44,876 nt of DNA. It comes from an uncultured Collinsella sp. GTDB lineage: Bacteria > Actinomycetota > Coriobacteriia > Coriobacteriales > Coriobacteriaceae. A program made the position numbers and the translations under genes. The notes below the pieces were generated by a model. The model was not told where the DNA came from. It saw nothing but the letters and a program-made list of their open reading frames with translations, and made no database searches. Below are positions 8,589-15,767 of the stretch, in pieces. Location of the stretch: positions 1-44,876 of the forward strand of contig UQID01000020.1 of the NCBI GenBank assembly GCA_900541045.1, written 5' to 3'. Position 1 is the first letter of the stretch. Each line of letters begins with the position of its first letter.

Positions 8589-8623
8589 AAAGGCCGAAAC
8601 CCTTCGGGACTTCGGCCTTTTTG
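8589..8623 (+). terminator. Intrinsic terminator of the NdpA-like gene
   Basis: AAAGGCCGAA pairs with TTCGGCCTTT around a 12-nt loop, followed by a T-run. Confidence 0.88.
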
Positions 8624-8655
8624 CTTGGAGCTGAATTGAGTTGCAGACTGAGTAT

Positions 8656-8804
8656 ATGTCAGCGAAAACGACCCAGAGCGAGCAAGGTGACGAGAAAGAG
8701 GAGGGCATTGACCTTCTGGTCATGCCCGACGATTGAACGCCAGATTGCCGCTCCGGGTCGTTTGGAGCGTCGACCTGTTACGCGGTTTGTCAAAACCGCG
8801 TAAC
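8656..8804 (-). ncRNA. Structured 3'-UTR element, family 1, copy A (after dapH)
   Basis: In the sense of dapH (minus strand), a 12-bp hairpin (8777-8788 with 8793-8804) begins 1 nt after the stop codon. A long imperfect hairpin follows: outer arms 8667-8680 with 8749-8762, a GG/GA internal loop, a short stem, a conserved purine-rich internal loop (AGAAAGAG on the plus strand) and an apical stem 8703-8713 with 8718-8727. It aligns along its whole length with copy B near 29692-29840, but arms and apical stem differ with compensatory changes. The core is shared with copy C. Confidence 0.75.
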
Positions 8805-8805
8805 C

Positions 8806-9525
8806 CTAGAGCTGGCGCAGGCCCTCTTCCAGGCCGGTCTTGCTGTCGGTCTGGGCGTCGCGCATCTTGATGACGCGGGCAGGAACGCCGGCCACGACGG
8901 CGCCGGCGGGGACGTCCTCGACGCACACGGCACCGGCAGCCACGACGGCGCCCTTGCCCACGCGCACGCCCTCCAGGACCACGGCGTTGGCGCCAATCAT
9001 GACATCATCTTCGATGATGACGGGCGTGGCACTCGCGGGCTCAACGACGCCTGCCAGTACGGTGCCGGCGCCGATGTGGCAGTTCTTGCCCACGGTTGCG
9101 CGGCCGCCCAGGACGGCGCCCATATCAATCATAGAGCTCTCGCCGATAACGGAGCCGATGTTGATGATGGCACCCATCATAATGACGGCGCGGTCGCCAA
9201 TCTCGACGCGGTCGCGGATGATCGCGCCCGGCTCGATGCGGGCGTTGATGCCCTTAAGGTCGAGCATGGGGACGGCGGAGTTGCGGCAGTCATTCTCGAC
9301 GTCGTAGTAGTCGATGGAATCGGCATTGGCGTCCAGGATGGCCTTGAGTTCCTCCCAGTCGCCAAAGACGGTCTTGCCGCGACGACCACCGTAGACGTGC
9401 GCATCGCCCCACTGGACCTTCATGCCGGGCTTTTCGCGCACGTACAGCTTGACGGGCGTCTTTTTGGGCGCGGTGGCGATGTAGTTGATAATCTCCTGTG
9501 CATCCATCTCGGCTGCGTTGCTCAT
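8806..9525 (-). CDS. dapH: Tetrahydrodipicolinate N-acetyltransferase
   Basis: A 239-residue left-handed beta-helix acyltransferase with hexapeptide repeats (IGDRAVIMMGAIINIGSVIG, VGKNCHIGAGTVLAGVVEP, IGANAVVLEGVRVGKGAVV). The N-terminal domain and the GGRRGKTVFGDWEELK segment are those of DapH, which acetylates 2,3,4,5-tetrahydropyridine-2,6-dicarboxylate in the acetylase branch of lysine and meso-DAP synthesis. It is the last gene of the minus-strand operon lysA-dapA, dapB, dapH, 39 nt from dapB. A ribosome site (AGGAGA) precedes the ATG. The stop is followed at once by a family 1 structured element. Confidence 0.93.
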   Translation of the reverse strand: MSNAAEMDAQEIINYIATAPKKTPVKLYVREKPGMKVQWGDAHVYGGRRGKTVFGDWEELKAILDANADSIDYYDVENDCRNSAVPMLDLKGINARIEPGAIIRDRVEIGDRAVIMMGAIINIGSVIGESSMIDMGAVLGGRATVGKNCHIGAGTVLAGVVEPASATPVIIEDDVMIGANAVVLEGVRVGKGAVVAAGAVCVEDVPAGAVVAGVPARVIKMRDAQTDSKTGLEEGLRQL

Positions 9526-9564
9526 TTGCTATCTCTCCTTTGGGTGGATTCGGTTGATTCCTGG

Positions 9565-10305
9565 TTAGGCAAACATGACCTGGTCGAACGTATAGAAGCC
9601 GTGCTCACGGGTGACGAGCTTCTGCGCGGCTGCCAAGGCGCCGTTGACAAAGATCTGACGGCTCGTGGCGCGGTGGGTGAGCGTGACTTCCTCGTCCTGG
9701 CCAAAGAAACTTACCTCGTGCACGCCGGCGACGGTGCCGCCGCGCAGCGAGTGCATGCCGATCTCCTTGGGGTCGCGCGCTCCGCACATGCCCTCGCGGC
9801 CATAGACGGGGTGGTAGCCTGCCTCGGGCTCGGCTTCGACGACGGCATCGAGCAGCAACTTGGCTGTGCCGCTGGGGGCATCGACCTTTTGGTTGTGGTG
9901 CGTCTCGACGATCTCACAGTCAAAGCCGGGCAGCTCGCGTGTGGCCTGCGCTACCAGATGACGCAGGGCTGCAATACCGATGGAGTAATTGCCCGAGTGC
10001 ATAACGCGGGCATTCTGGCCCAGCTCGCGCAGGCGGTCCATCTGCTCGGGGGTGTAGCCCGTGGTGCCCGAGACCAACGCGGCACCCGTGCGCTCGACAT
10101 AGGCGACGACGGCATCGAAGGTAACGACGTTCGAGAAGTCGATGATTACATCGGCGGCCGGTGCGTTCTCGAGCTCGCTCAAATCGAAGCCAATCTGGGC
10201 GACGATATCAAAAACGTGCTGACCGGCGGCGTCGACAACGCCCTCGGCGGTGGTGCGGATGAGCGAGCCCATGCGGCCCGTTCCCATAATGACGGTCTTA
10301 ATCAA
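9565..10305 (-). CDS. dapB: 4-hydroxy-tetrahydrodipicolinate reductase
   Basis: NAD(P)H-dependent reductase of the DAP pathway. The Rossmann motif is VIMGTGRMGSLI at the N-terminus, the catalytic region is EIVETHHNQKVDAPSGTA, and the hinge segment SGTTGYTPEQMDRL is normal. Its 246 aa are typical. The start overlaps the 3' end of the upstream dapA coding part by 8 nt, so translation is probably coupled to it. It belongs to the lysine-riboswitch operon. Confidence 0.95.
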   Translation of the reverse strand: MIKTVIMGTGRMGSLIRTTAEGVVDAAGQHVFDIVAQIGFDLSELENAPAADVIIDFSNVVTFDAVVAYVERTGAALVSGTTGYTPEQMDRLRELGQNARVMHSGNYSIGIAALRHLVAQATRELPGFDCEIVETHHNQKVDAPSGTAKLLLDAVVEAEPEAGYHPVYGREGMCGARDPKEIGMHSLRGGTVAGVHEVSFFGQDEEVTLTHRATSRQIFVNGALAAAQKLVTREHGFYTFDQVMFA

Positions 10306-12607
10306 GCAGACCAGCTCCCTTCAGAGCGTCGGTAAGTGCGGCGCGCGTGTCGTCTGCCATGGGGCACAGCGGCATGCGGTAGTTGGCTTCGATCATACCC
10401 ATCTGGGCGAGCGCTTCCTTAACGGGGATGGGGTTGACTTCACTAAAGAGGGCGTTGATGAGCGGCTGGCCGGCAATTTGAATATCGCGGGCACGTGCCA
10501 CGTCACCGTCCAAATAGGCGCGGCACATGTCATGCACAAGCTGCGGCTGAATGTCGGCCCACACGCTGATGGTGCCCGAGGCGCCCAGGCTCATGAGCGG
10601 CACGGTGAGCGCATCCTCGCCCGAGTACATGCGGAAGTCGTCGGACAGCAGGTGGGCGATCTTGGCCGCGTAGGCGACGTTGCCCGAGGCTTCCTTGATG
10701 CCCATGATGTTGGGGTGCGCGGCCAAGCGCTCTACGTTGCGCTCGCTGATGCCGCAGCCGCAGCGGCCGGGGATGTTGTACAGGATGCAGGGGATGTCAA
10801 CAGCATCGGCGACGGTCTTAAAGTGCTGATAGATACCCTCTTCATTGGACTTGTTGTAGTAGGGGGTAATGAGCAGCAGGCCGTCGGCTCCCAAGCCCTG
10901 GTAGGTGAGCGACTTGGTGAGCATCGTCTGCGTGGAGTTGGAGCCCGAGCCGGCGATGACGGGGACGCGTCCTGCAACATGCTTGACCACGGCGGCGACG
11001 ACGGAGTTGTCCTCGTCATCGGTCATCGTGGCGCTCTCGCCGGTGGTGCCCAGGGTGAGGATGGCGTCGGTGCCGTTTTGCAGGTGGAAATCGATAAGGC
11101 GCTCGAGTGCATCAAAGTCGACGCTGCCGTCCTTTTTAAACGGTGTAACAAGGGCGACGATTGAGCCCTCGAGATTGCGGATGTCCATGTTCTTCTCCTT
11201 CGCGTCCGCGATCTGGATGCGTTTGTTCCATTGGGCGGCGACGGCCAGGCGCTCGTCTTGGGCCCGACGGCGGGCGCTTTCGGCGCGCGACTTGGCCAGC
11301 AGCTCTCGGCCGCTCGGCAGCACGTCGAGCGTGGCAAAGTAATCGCCCGGGCGCTCGGCACGGCGGATGAGGTCGGCCGAGCCATCGGGGCGCAGCAGGA
11401 CCTCGGCGGAGCGCAGCCGCCCGTTGTAGTTGTAGCCCATGGAGTAGCCATGCGCGCCGGTATCGTGGATCACGAGTACATCACCCATGTCGATCTGCGG
11501 CAGCTCACGGTCGATAGCGAACTTATCGTTGTTCTCGCACAAGTTGCCCGTGATGTCATACGTGTTCGTGACCGGTGCTGCGGTCTTGTCAGGGCCACCC
11601 GGCTGTCCCATCACCGTAATGTGGTGGTAGGCACCATACATAGCGGGACGAATGAGGTCGACGGCGCTTGCGTCCACGCCGATATAGTCCTTGTAGATCT
11701 GCTTCTCGTGGATGGCCTTGGTGACCAGGCAGCCGTAGGGGCCCATCATAAAGCGGCCCATCTCGGTGCAGATGGCCACATCGCCCATGCCGGCAGGAAC
11801 CAGGATCTCGTCGTATGCCGCGTGCACTCCCTCGCCGATGGCGTGAATGTCGTTGGCCTGCTGCTCGGGCAGGTAGGGGATACCCACACCGCCGGACAGA
11901 TTGATAAAGGCGACATGTGCGCCGGTCTCGCGCTCCAGGCGCACGGCAAGCTCAAAAAGGATGCGTGCGAGCTTGGGGTAGTAGTCGTTAGTGACGGTGT
12001 TACTGGCAAGGAAGGCATGGATGCCAAAATTCTCGGCGCCCTTGGCCTTGAGCATGCGAAAAGCCTCAAAGAGCTGCTCGGTGGTCATGCCGTATTTGGA
12101 GTCGCCGGGGTTGTCCATAATGCCGTTGGAGAGCTGGAACAGGCCGCCCGGGTTAAAACGGCAGCTGACCGTCTTGGGGATGGGTCCCGCAACGCGCTCA
12201 AAGAAATCGATATGGCTGATGTCGTCAAAGTTGACGATGGCGCCCAGCTTGTCGGCGAGCTCAAAATCCGCCGCCGGCGTGTCGTTGGACGAGAACATGA
12301 TGTCGTGGCCGGTGATACCCAGTGAGCGGGCAATCATGAGCTCGGTATAACTCGAGCAATCGCAGCCGCAGCCGTATTCGTTGAGAATGGAGATGAGCGC
12401 CGGGTTGGGATTAGCCTTGACGGCAAAGTATTCCTTAAAGCCCGGGTTCCACGCAAAGGCGTCGCGCACCTCTTGCATGTTGCGGCGGATGCCCGCCTCG
12501 TCGTATAGGTGAAACGGCGTGGGGAACTGCTCGACGATATGCTCGAGCGTTTCCTTGTCCACAAACGGCTGTTTGGCCGCATATGCTTCGTTGGGGGTCA
12601 ATGCCAT
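10298..12607 (-). CDS. lysA-dapA: Diaminopimelate decarboxylase fused in frame to dihydrodipicolinate synthase
   Basis: One uninterrupted frame of 769 codons. Residues 1 to ~430 are LysA: PLP lysine K64 in YFAVKANPNP, glycine-rich phosphate loop NLSGGVGIPY, and the C-terminal LCENNDKFA / HDTGAHGYSMGYNYNG segments; it decarboxylates meso-DAP to lysine. A charged helical linker (~40 residues, ending IADAKEKN) leads to residues 474-769, a complete DapA: TLGTTGESAT, YYNKSNEEGIYQHF, LYNIPGRCG and Schiff-base lysine K165 in MGIKEASGN. DapA is the first committed step, LysA the last. An internal AAGGAG lies 6 nt before the DapA ATG (11188), so a free DapA is also likely. The outer start (12607) has GAGG about 10 nt upstream. 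Confidence 0.9.
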   Translation of the reverse strand: MALTPNEAYAAKQPFVDKETLEHIVEQFPTPFHLYDEAGIRRNMQEVRDAFAWNPGFKEYFAVKANPNPALISILNEYGCGCDCSSYTELMIARSLGITGHDIMFSSNDTPAADFELADKLGAIVNFDDISHIDFFERVAGPIPKTVSCRFNPGGLFQLSNGIMDNPGDSKYGMTTEQLFEAFRMLKAKGAENFGIHAFLASNTVTNDYYPKLARILFELAVRLERETGAHVAFINLSGGVGIPYLPEQQANDIHAIGEGVHAAYDEILVPAGMGDVAICTEMGRFMMGPYGCLVTKAIHEKQIYKDYIGVDASAVDLIRPAMYGAYHHITVMGQPGGPDKTAAPVTNTYDITGNLCENNDKFAIDRELPQIDMGDVLVIHDTGAHGYSMGYNYNGRLRSAEVLLRPDGSADLIRRAERPGDYFATLDVLPSGRELLAKSRAESARRRAQDERLAVAAQWNKRIQIADAKEKNMDIRNLEGSIVALVTPFKKDGSVDFDALERLIDFHLQNGTDAILTLGTTGESATMTDDEDNSVVAAVVKHVAGRVPVIAGSGSNSTQTMLTKSLTYQGLGADGLLLITPYYNKSNEEGIYQHFKTVADAVDIPCILYNIPGRCGCGISERNVERLAAHPNIMGIKEASGNVAYAAKIAHLLSDDFRMYSGEDALTVPLMSLGASGTISVWADIQPQLVHDMCRAYLDGDVARARDIQIAGQPLINALFSEVNPIPVKEALAQMGMIEANYRMPLCPMADDTRAALTDALKGAGLLD
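11186..11200 (-). promoter_or_regulatory. dapA: Internal ribosome site and start of dapA inside the fused frame
   Basis: AAGGAG at 11200-11195 sits 6 nt from ATG 11188, the natural DapA start (MDIRNLEGSIVALVTPF). No stop separates it from LysA, so the same mRNA can give both a LysA-DapA fusion and DapA alone (296 aa, 10298-11188). Confidence 0.7.
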
Positions 12608-12674
12608 GTCCCGTAAACCTCGCTATCCAGACGGCGCCATCGGCGCATCGAATCCGCATAGCGTGGACCCCATG

Positions 12675-12840
12675 TCCGGATAGCGCTCCCGCATTGCTGC
12701 AGACAGTCCTGCGGGTGTTTCCCGCAGGCCCACCAGGTTGTTCGTGCCCGAAAAACCCAGTTCGGCGGGTTTCGCCTCCCCGCGGGGTCAAAGCCTGCCG
12801 GCTCGCCCGCGGCTCTTCGTGCCCGCGCCTCTATCAAGTG
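12675..12840 (-). ncRNA. Lysine riboswitch (L-box) upstream of lysA-dapA
   Basis: On the minus strand the leader contains the L-box blocks in order: TTGATAGAGG (12837-12828; P1 5' strand), GAAGAG (12818-12813), GGGGAGGCGAAA, GCCGAA (12766-12761), then CTGG, GGACTGTC (through 12702) and GAGCGCTATC closing P1 (to 12679). The order and spacing match the Bacillus subtilis lysC L-box as I remember it. Between P1 and the start codon, GGATAGCG (12628-12621), directly before the GAGG ribosome site, can pair either with CGCTATCC of P1 or with CGCTAT at 12663-12658. This suggests control of translation initiation. Confidence 0.85.
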
Positions 12841-12863
12841 GTAACGACCCTACCACGTTGCAC

Positions 12864-12892
12864 TTTACCAAACAAGAGTATTCGTATATAAC
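12864..12892 (+). promoter_or_regulatory. Promoter of the M20 deacetylase gene
   Basis: TTTACC (12864-12869), 17 nt, TATAAC (12887-12892), in an AT-rich patch divergent from the lysine riboswitch. Confidence 0.55.
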
Positions 12893-12986
12893 GTTTAAAA
12901 AATGCAGGGATATGCTAGAAACAAGGGCGTCACAATTCTGCATCACAATATTGTGGGAATGGATATGCCCCATGAAAGGATCCATT

Positions 12987-14174
12987 ATGACCGAGCTCCA
13001 AGAACTTCGTCGCTATCGTCGCGACCTGCATCGCATTCCGGAGCTCGATTTCGAGCTTCCTCAAACCATAGCCTATATAGAGGGCGTGCTCGCCTCGCTT
13101 GCCTGTGAAGTGGTCCATCCCTGCCCCAGCTGTGTTTGCGCTTTCTTCGATGCTGGCACGGGCGCCGCGCATGCCACGGCGATTCGCGCCGATATGGACG
13201 CGCTGCCCATCGCGGAGGCGACGGGTGCGGCCTTCGCCTCGACCCATCCCGGCAAGATGCATGCGTGCGGACACGATGGACACATGGCCATGGCGCTTGC
13301 CGCCGCGACGCATGTCGACCGCACGATTCGCGAGCAACCGGGCGTCATCAAGCGCAACGTGCTCTTTGTGTTCCAGCCGGCCGAGGAAACGACCGGTGGC
13401 GCCAAGACGGTGTGTGAGAGCGGCGTATTCGAGCGCTATGGTGTCGACCGCATTTTTGGCTTCCACGTATGGCCCGATTTGCCCGCCGGCACGTTGGCAA
13501 GCTGTTCCGGTCCGCTGCTGGCGCGCTCAAGCGAGACGCACATTCATATCCATGGCGCGAGCATCCATATCGCCAAGACCTACGGCGTTCCAGTCGAGGA
13601 GTCGCACGATGCGGCACTGGCGGCTGCCAAGTTCTTGGTTGCCGAGCGCGAGCTCATGGATGAGTTGGGTGCCGACGAGCCCTGCATTGGTAAGTTCGGC
13701 CTGCTTCAGGCCGGCACCGTCTGCAATGCGGTGGCAGGGGAGGCCCATGTGGCTGGCAGCCTGCGCGTGTTTACGGATGATATGTTCGACCGCGCGCGCG
13801 AAGGCGTGCGCCGTGTACTCGACGAGGCGTGCGCTGCAACGGGCTGCACGTACGATCTCAATTTTGCCGAGGGCTATCCGCCAGTCGATAACGACCCCGA
13901 GCTGTTTGCCTGCATTGCGCCTGCCTTGTCCGAGCTGCAACTTGTGGACGAGCCGCTGCTAATCGCCGAGGACTTCGCCTTCTATCAGCGCCATCTTCCG
14001 GGCGTGTTCTTCTTGCTGGGCACGGGTGCGCCAGAGGGACAAGAAAACCCGAGCGATTCGGATGGCTGTCCCGCCTATGCCACGAGCGCTCTGCATGCCG
14101 ATACCATGCTCTTTGACGAGAAAATTCTGCTCAAAGGCCTCGATGTCTACAAACGATTGCTTGGGCTGGAGTGA
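12987..14174 (+). CDS. M20 amidohydrolase, probable N-acetyl-diaminopimelate deacetylase
   Basis: A 395-residue M20D-type metallohydrolase. Metal ligands are visible as MHACGHDGHMAM, QPAEETTGGAK, FGFHVWPDLPAG and the C-terminal ALHADTM. ATG 12987 follows AAAGGA; the upstream open frame has no ribosome site. M20D covers N-acyl-amino-acid and IAA-conjugate hydrolases and the N-acetyl-LL-DAP deacetylase of the acetylase pathway (YkuR in Bacillus). Its position, divergent from dapH-dapB-dapA-lysA, supports the last role, releasing LL-DAP and acetate. Specificity cannot be read from sequence alone. It overlaps the next gene by a GTGA. Confidence 0.85.
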   Translation: MTELQELRRYRRDLHRIPELDFELPQTIAYIEGVLASLACEVVHPCPSCVCAFFDAGTGAAHATAIRADMDALPIAEATGAAFASTHPGKMHACGHDGHMAMALAAATHVDRTIREQPGVIKRNVLFVFQPAEETTGGAKTVCESGVFERYGVDRIFGFHVWPDLPAGTLASCSGPLLARSSETHIHIHGASIHIAKTYGVPVEESHDAALAAAKFLVAERELMDELGADEPCIGKFGLLQAGTVCNAVAGEAHVAGSLRVFTDDMFDRAREGVRRVLDEACAATGCTYDLNFAEGYPPVDNDPELFACIAPALSELQLVDEPLLIAEDFAFYQRHLPGVFFLLGTGAPEGQENPSDSDGCPAYATSALHADTMLFDEKILLKGLDVYKRLLGLE

Positions 14175-14176
14175 CG

Positions 14177-14500
14177 ATGGAACGACGCCGACAGACTGCT
14201 GTGTATAGTCCGGGTGGATGCGGGTGTGGTTTGCTGCTGCTTCCGGTCATCGCCGTGAGCATTGGCGTGATGTTTGCGCTTGCCGGGCTGGCCGCAGCGG
14301 CGCTCGTGCTGTTGATTGTGGCTATTGGCGTGACGATTTGGCTCTGCCGCAATCGTGAGCAACGCCGTGCCGACGGTAAAACCAATGTTGGATGGGTCGT
14401 CTTCCTGATCATTGCGTACCCGCTGAGTGTCAGCTACCTGGTGTTCTTTGTCCTGTTGATGATCAGTGCCTTTACCGGGGAATCCGTCACGGTGGGTTGA
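14177..14500 (+). CDS. Small integral membrane protein
   Basis: A ~107-residue hydrophobic protein, probably with three membrane segments (one after a Gly/Cys-rich start, LAAAALVLLIVAIGVTIWLC, and FLIIAYPLSVSYLVFFVLLM) separated by a short basic loop (NREQRRADGK). It starts at ATG 14177, or at GTG 14171 with a 4-nt overlap with the deacetylase stop; GGAG lies 5 nt before the ATG. Translation is probably coupled to the upstream gene. No family recognised. Confidence 0.75.
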   Translation: MERRRQTAVYSPGGCGCGLLLLPVIAVSIGVMFALAGLAAAALVLLIVAIGVTIWLCRNREQRRADGKTNVGWVVFLIIAYPLSVSYLVFFVLLMISAFTGESVTVG

Positions 14501-14605
14501 TGCACTGCCGGCAGACGGTCGCGCAAAGTGCGTTTGCTCGGCGTTTGGATAACTGCATTGGCCGTTTACCGCAACCTTAGCTCTCAGCTAATGAATTCAA
14601 GTTCA

Positions 14606-14659
14606 ATCCTTCCTACGATGTGCTGTGTGCCGGCGCGGTAGCCGGATCGTAGGAAGGAT
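14606..14659 (+). promoter_or_regulatory. Hairpin sequestering the lipoprotein ribosome site
   Basis: ATCCTTCCTACGAT (14606-14619) is the perfect complement of ATCGTAGGAAGGAT (14646-14659). The 3' arm contains the AGGAAGG ribosome site of the gene starting at 14665. A second small stem is possible inside the loop (GCCGG/CCGGC). The fold would block initiation until melted. Confidence 0.6.
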
Positions 14660-14664
14660 GCATG

Positions 14665-15207
14665 ATGAATAAGCTCGAAAACGAAGTGCTGCTGAGCCGT
14701 CGCGCTGCACTTGGCGCATTCGCCACTGTTGCCTTGGGGACTGCCAGTCTTCTTGCCGGTTGCGGTAGCGATAAGGCGACCGTCACCGAGGATGCCGGCG
14801 ATGGCGACAAGAAGGAAGAGACGAAGAAGGAAGAACAGCCTACGACTGACCTGGCTGTTGGCACGACGGTGACCACGACTGCTGGCCTTTCCGTCGTCGT
14901 CGATTCCGTCCAGCCCGGTCTCACAAATTTTGACGGTTCGACCATGACGGGTATTCACGTCATGTACGTCAACAATGGCGATGAGGGCGCGGACTACAAT
15001 GTCTACGACTGGAAGGGCGAGGACGCCAACGGTGCTCAGCAGAACCAGGGTTATTACAGCGAGGGTTCCGATGAGCTGCAGTCTGGTACCCTTGCCGCCG
15101 GTGGCTCCGTGGCGGGCAATATCTACTTTGATGGTGACATCAAGAAGGCTCTCTATTTTGCCAACGTGTTTGATAAGTCTGCCGCTGCAAGCTGGGTGCT
15201 GGCCTAG
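14665..15207 (+). CDS. Lipoprotein with DUF4352-like domain
   Basis: A 180-residue exported lipoprotein. The N-terminus has twin arginines (LSRRAALGAFATVALGTA) and a lipobox SLLAGC with the lipidated Cys, then a charged Lys/Glu/Asp linker and a ~115-residue beta-rich domain (TTAGLSVVVDSVQPG, VMYVNNGDEGADYNVYDW, YFDGDIKKALYF) resembling DUF4352/telomeric-repeat-factor-like domains of Gram-positive lipoproteins. ATG 14665 is 7 nt from AGGAAGG; ATG 14662 is the alternative. Ligand unknown. The HTH regulator gene follows 39 nt downstream. Confidence 0.8.
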   Translation: MNKLENEVLLSRRAALGAFATVALGTASLLAGCGSDKATVTEDAGDGDKKEETKKEEQPTTDLAVGTTVTTTAGLSVVVDSVQPGLTNFDGSTMTGIHVMYVNNGDEGADYNVYDWKGEDANGAQQNQGYYSEGSDELQSGTLAAGGSVAGNIYFDGDIKKALYFANVFDKSAAASWVLA

Positions 15208-15246
15208 CATGTCGCTACTGCTGCGCCGTATGGGAGGTGAGGTCGT

Positions 15247-15669
15247 ATGCCCGATAAAAAGCTAACGGACGAGTTACTCAATGAACTTCTCGACGCGCCA
15301 AACATCGATGGCTATATCAAAGAGCACGACTTTGCCGCCCCGTCGCTTTCGGAGTATCTGAAACAGCTTTTGGAAGAAAAGGGGCTCGAGCGCTCGCGCG
15401 TGGTGCGTATGGCCGACCTCAACGAGACCTTTGGCTATCAGATCTTTACCGGTTCGCGTAATCCGAGCCGCAATAAGGTGCTGCAGATTGCCTTTGCAAT
15501 GGCGCTGTCGATGAAGGAGACCAACCGCGCCCTGACGGCTGCCGGAGTGAGCGTCCTCAACTGCAAGGACCGTCGCGATGCAATCATTATCTTTTGCATC
15601 GACCGTGGCTGTAGCCTCCAAAAGGTCAATGAAGAGCTGTATCGCTTTGGCGAGGAAACGGTGAGTTAG
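15247..15669 (+). CDS. XRE-like helix-turn-helix regulator
   Basis: A 140-residue all-helical protein with a lambda-repressor-like segment (ADLNETFGYQIFTGSRNPSR) followed by KVLQIAFAMALSMKETNRAL. This is the pattern of small XRE-family proteins next to kinase genes. A strong GGAGGTGAGG precedes ATG 15247. It lies between the lipoprotein and a Ser/Thr kinase in the same direction. It may bind the 13-bp inverted repeats just downstream (15720-15749), which is inference from proximity. Confidence 0.75.
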   Translation: MPDKKLTDELLNELLDAPNIDGYIKEHDFAAPSLSEYLKQLLEEKGLERSRVVRMADLNETFGYQIFTGSRNPSRNKVLQIAFAMALSMKETNRALTAAGVSVLNCKDRRDAIIIFCIDRGCSLQKVNEELYRFGEETVS

Positions 15670-15719
15670 TGGCCGATGGCTGAGCCGGTGGTGTCACCGG
15701 AACACCATGCAAACGAACG

Positions 15720-15760
15720 GGGTGCGGACACCATGGGGTGTCCGCACCCTGCGTTATGAT
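15720..15760 (+). promoter_or_regulatory. 13-bp perfect inverted repeat followed by a -10 box
   Basis: GGGTGCGGACACC and GGTGTCCGCACCC are separated by four bases, and TATGAT (15755-15760) follows at 5 nt. It may be an operator overlapping the kinase promoter or a terminator stem of the HTH gene. A second short repeat, CCGGTG/CACCGG, lies at 15695-15710. Confidence 0.55.
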
Positions 15761-15767
15761 GGACGCC

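Noticed and set aside
9076..10335. 419-codon plus-strand frame over dapH/dapB
   Set aside because: Low-complexity Gly/Asp/Val-rich product with no ribosome site, antisense to two recognised enzymes.
12738..12986. N-terminal extension of the M20 deacetylase
   Set aside because: It overlaps the lysine riboswitch and the divergent promoter and has no ribosome site; ATG 12987 has one and matches the family start.
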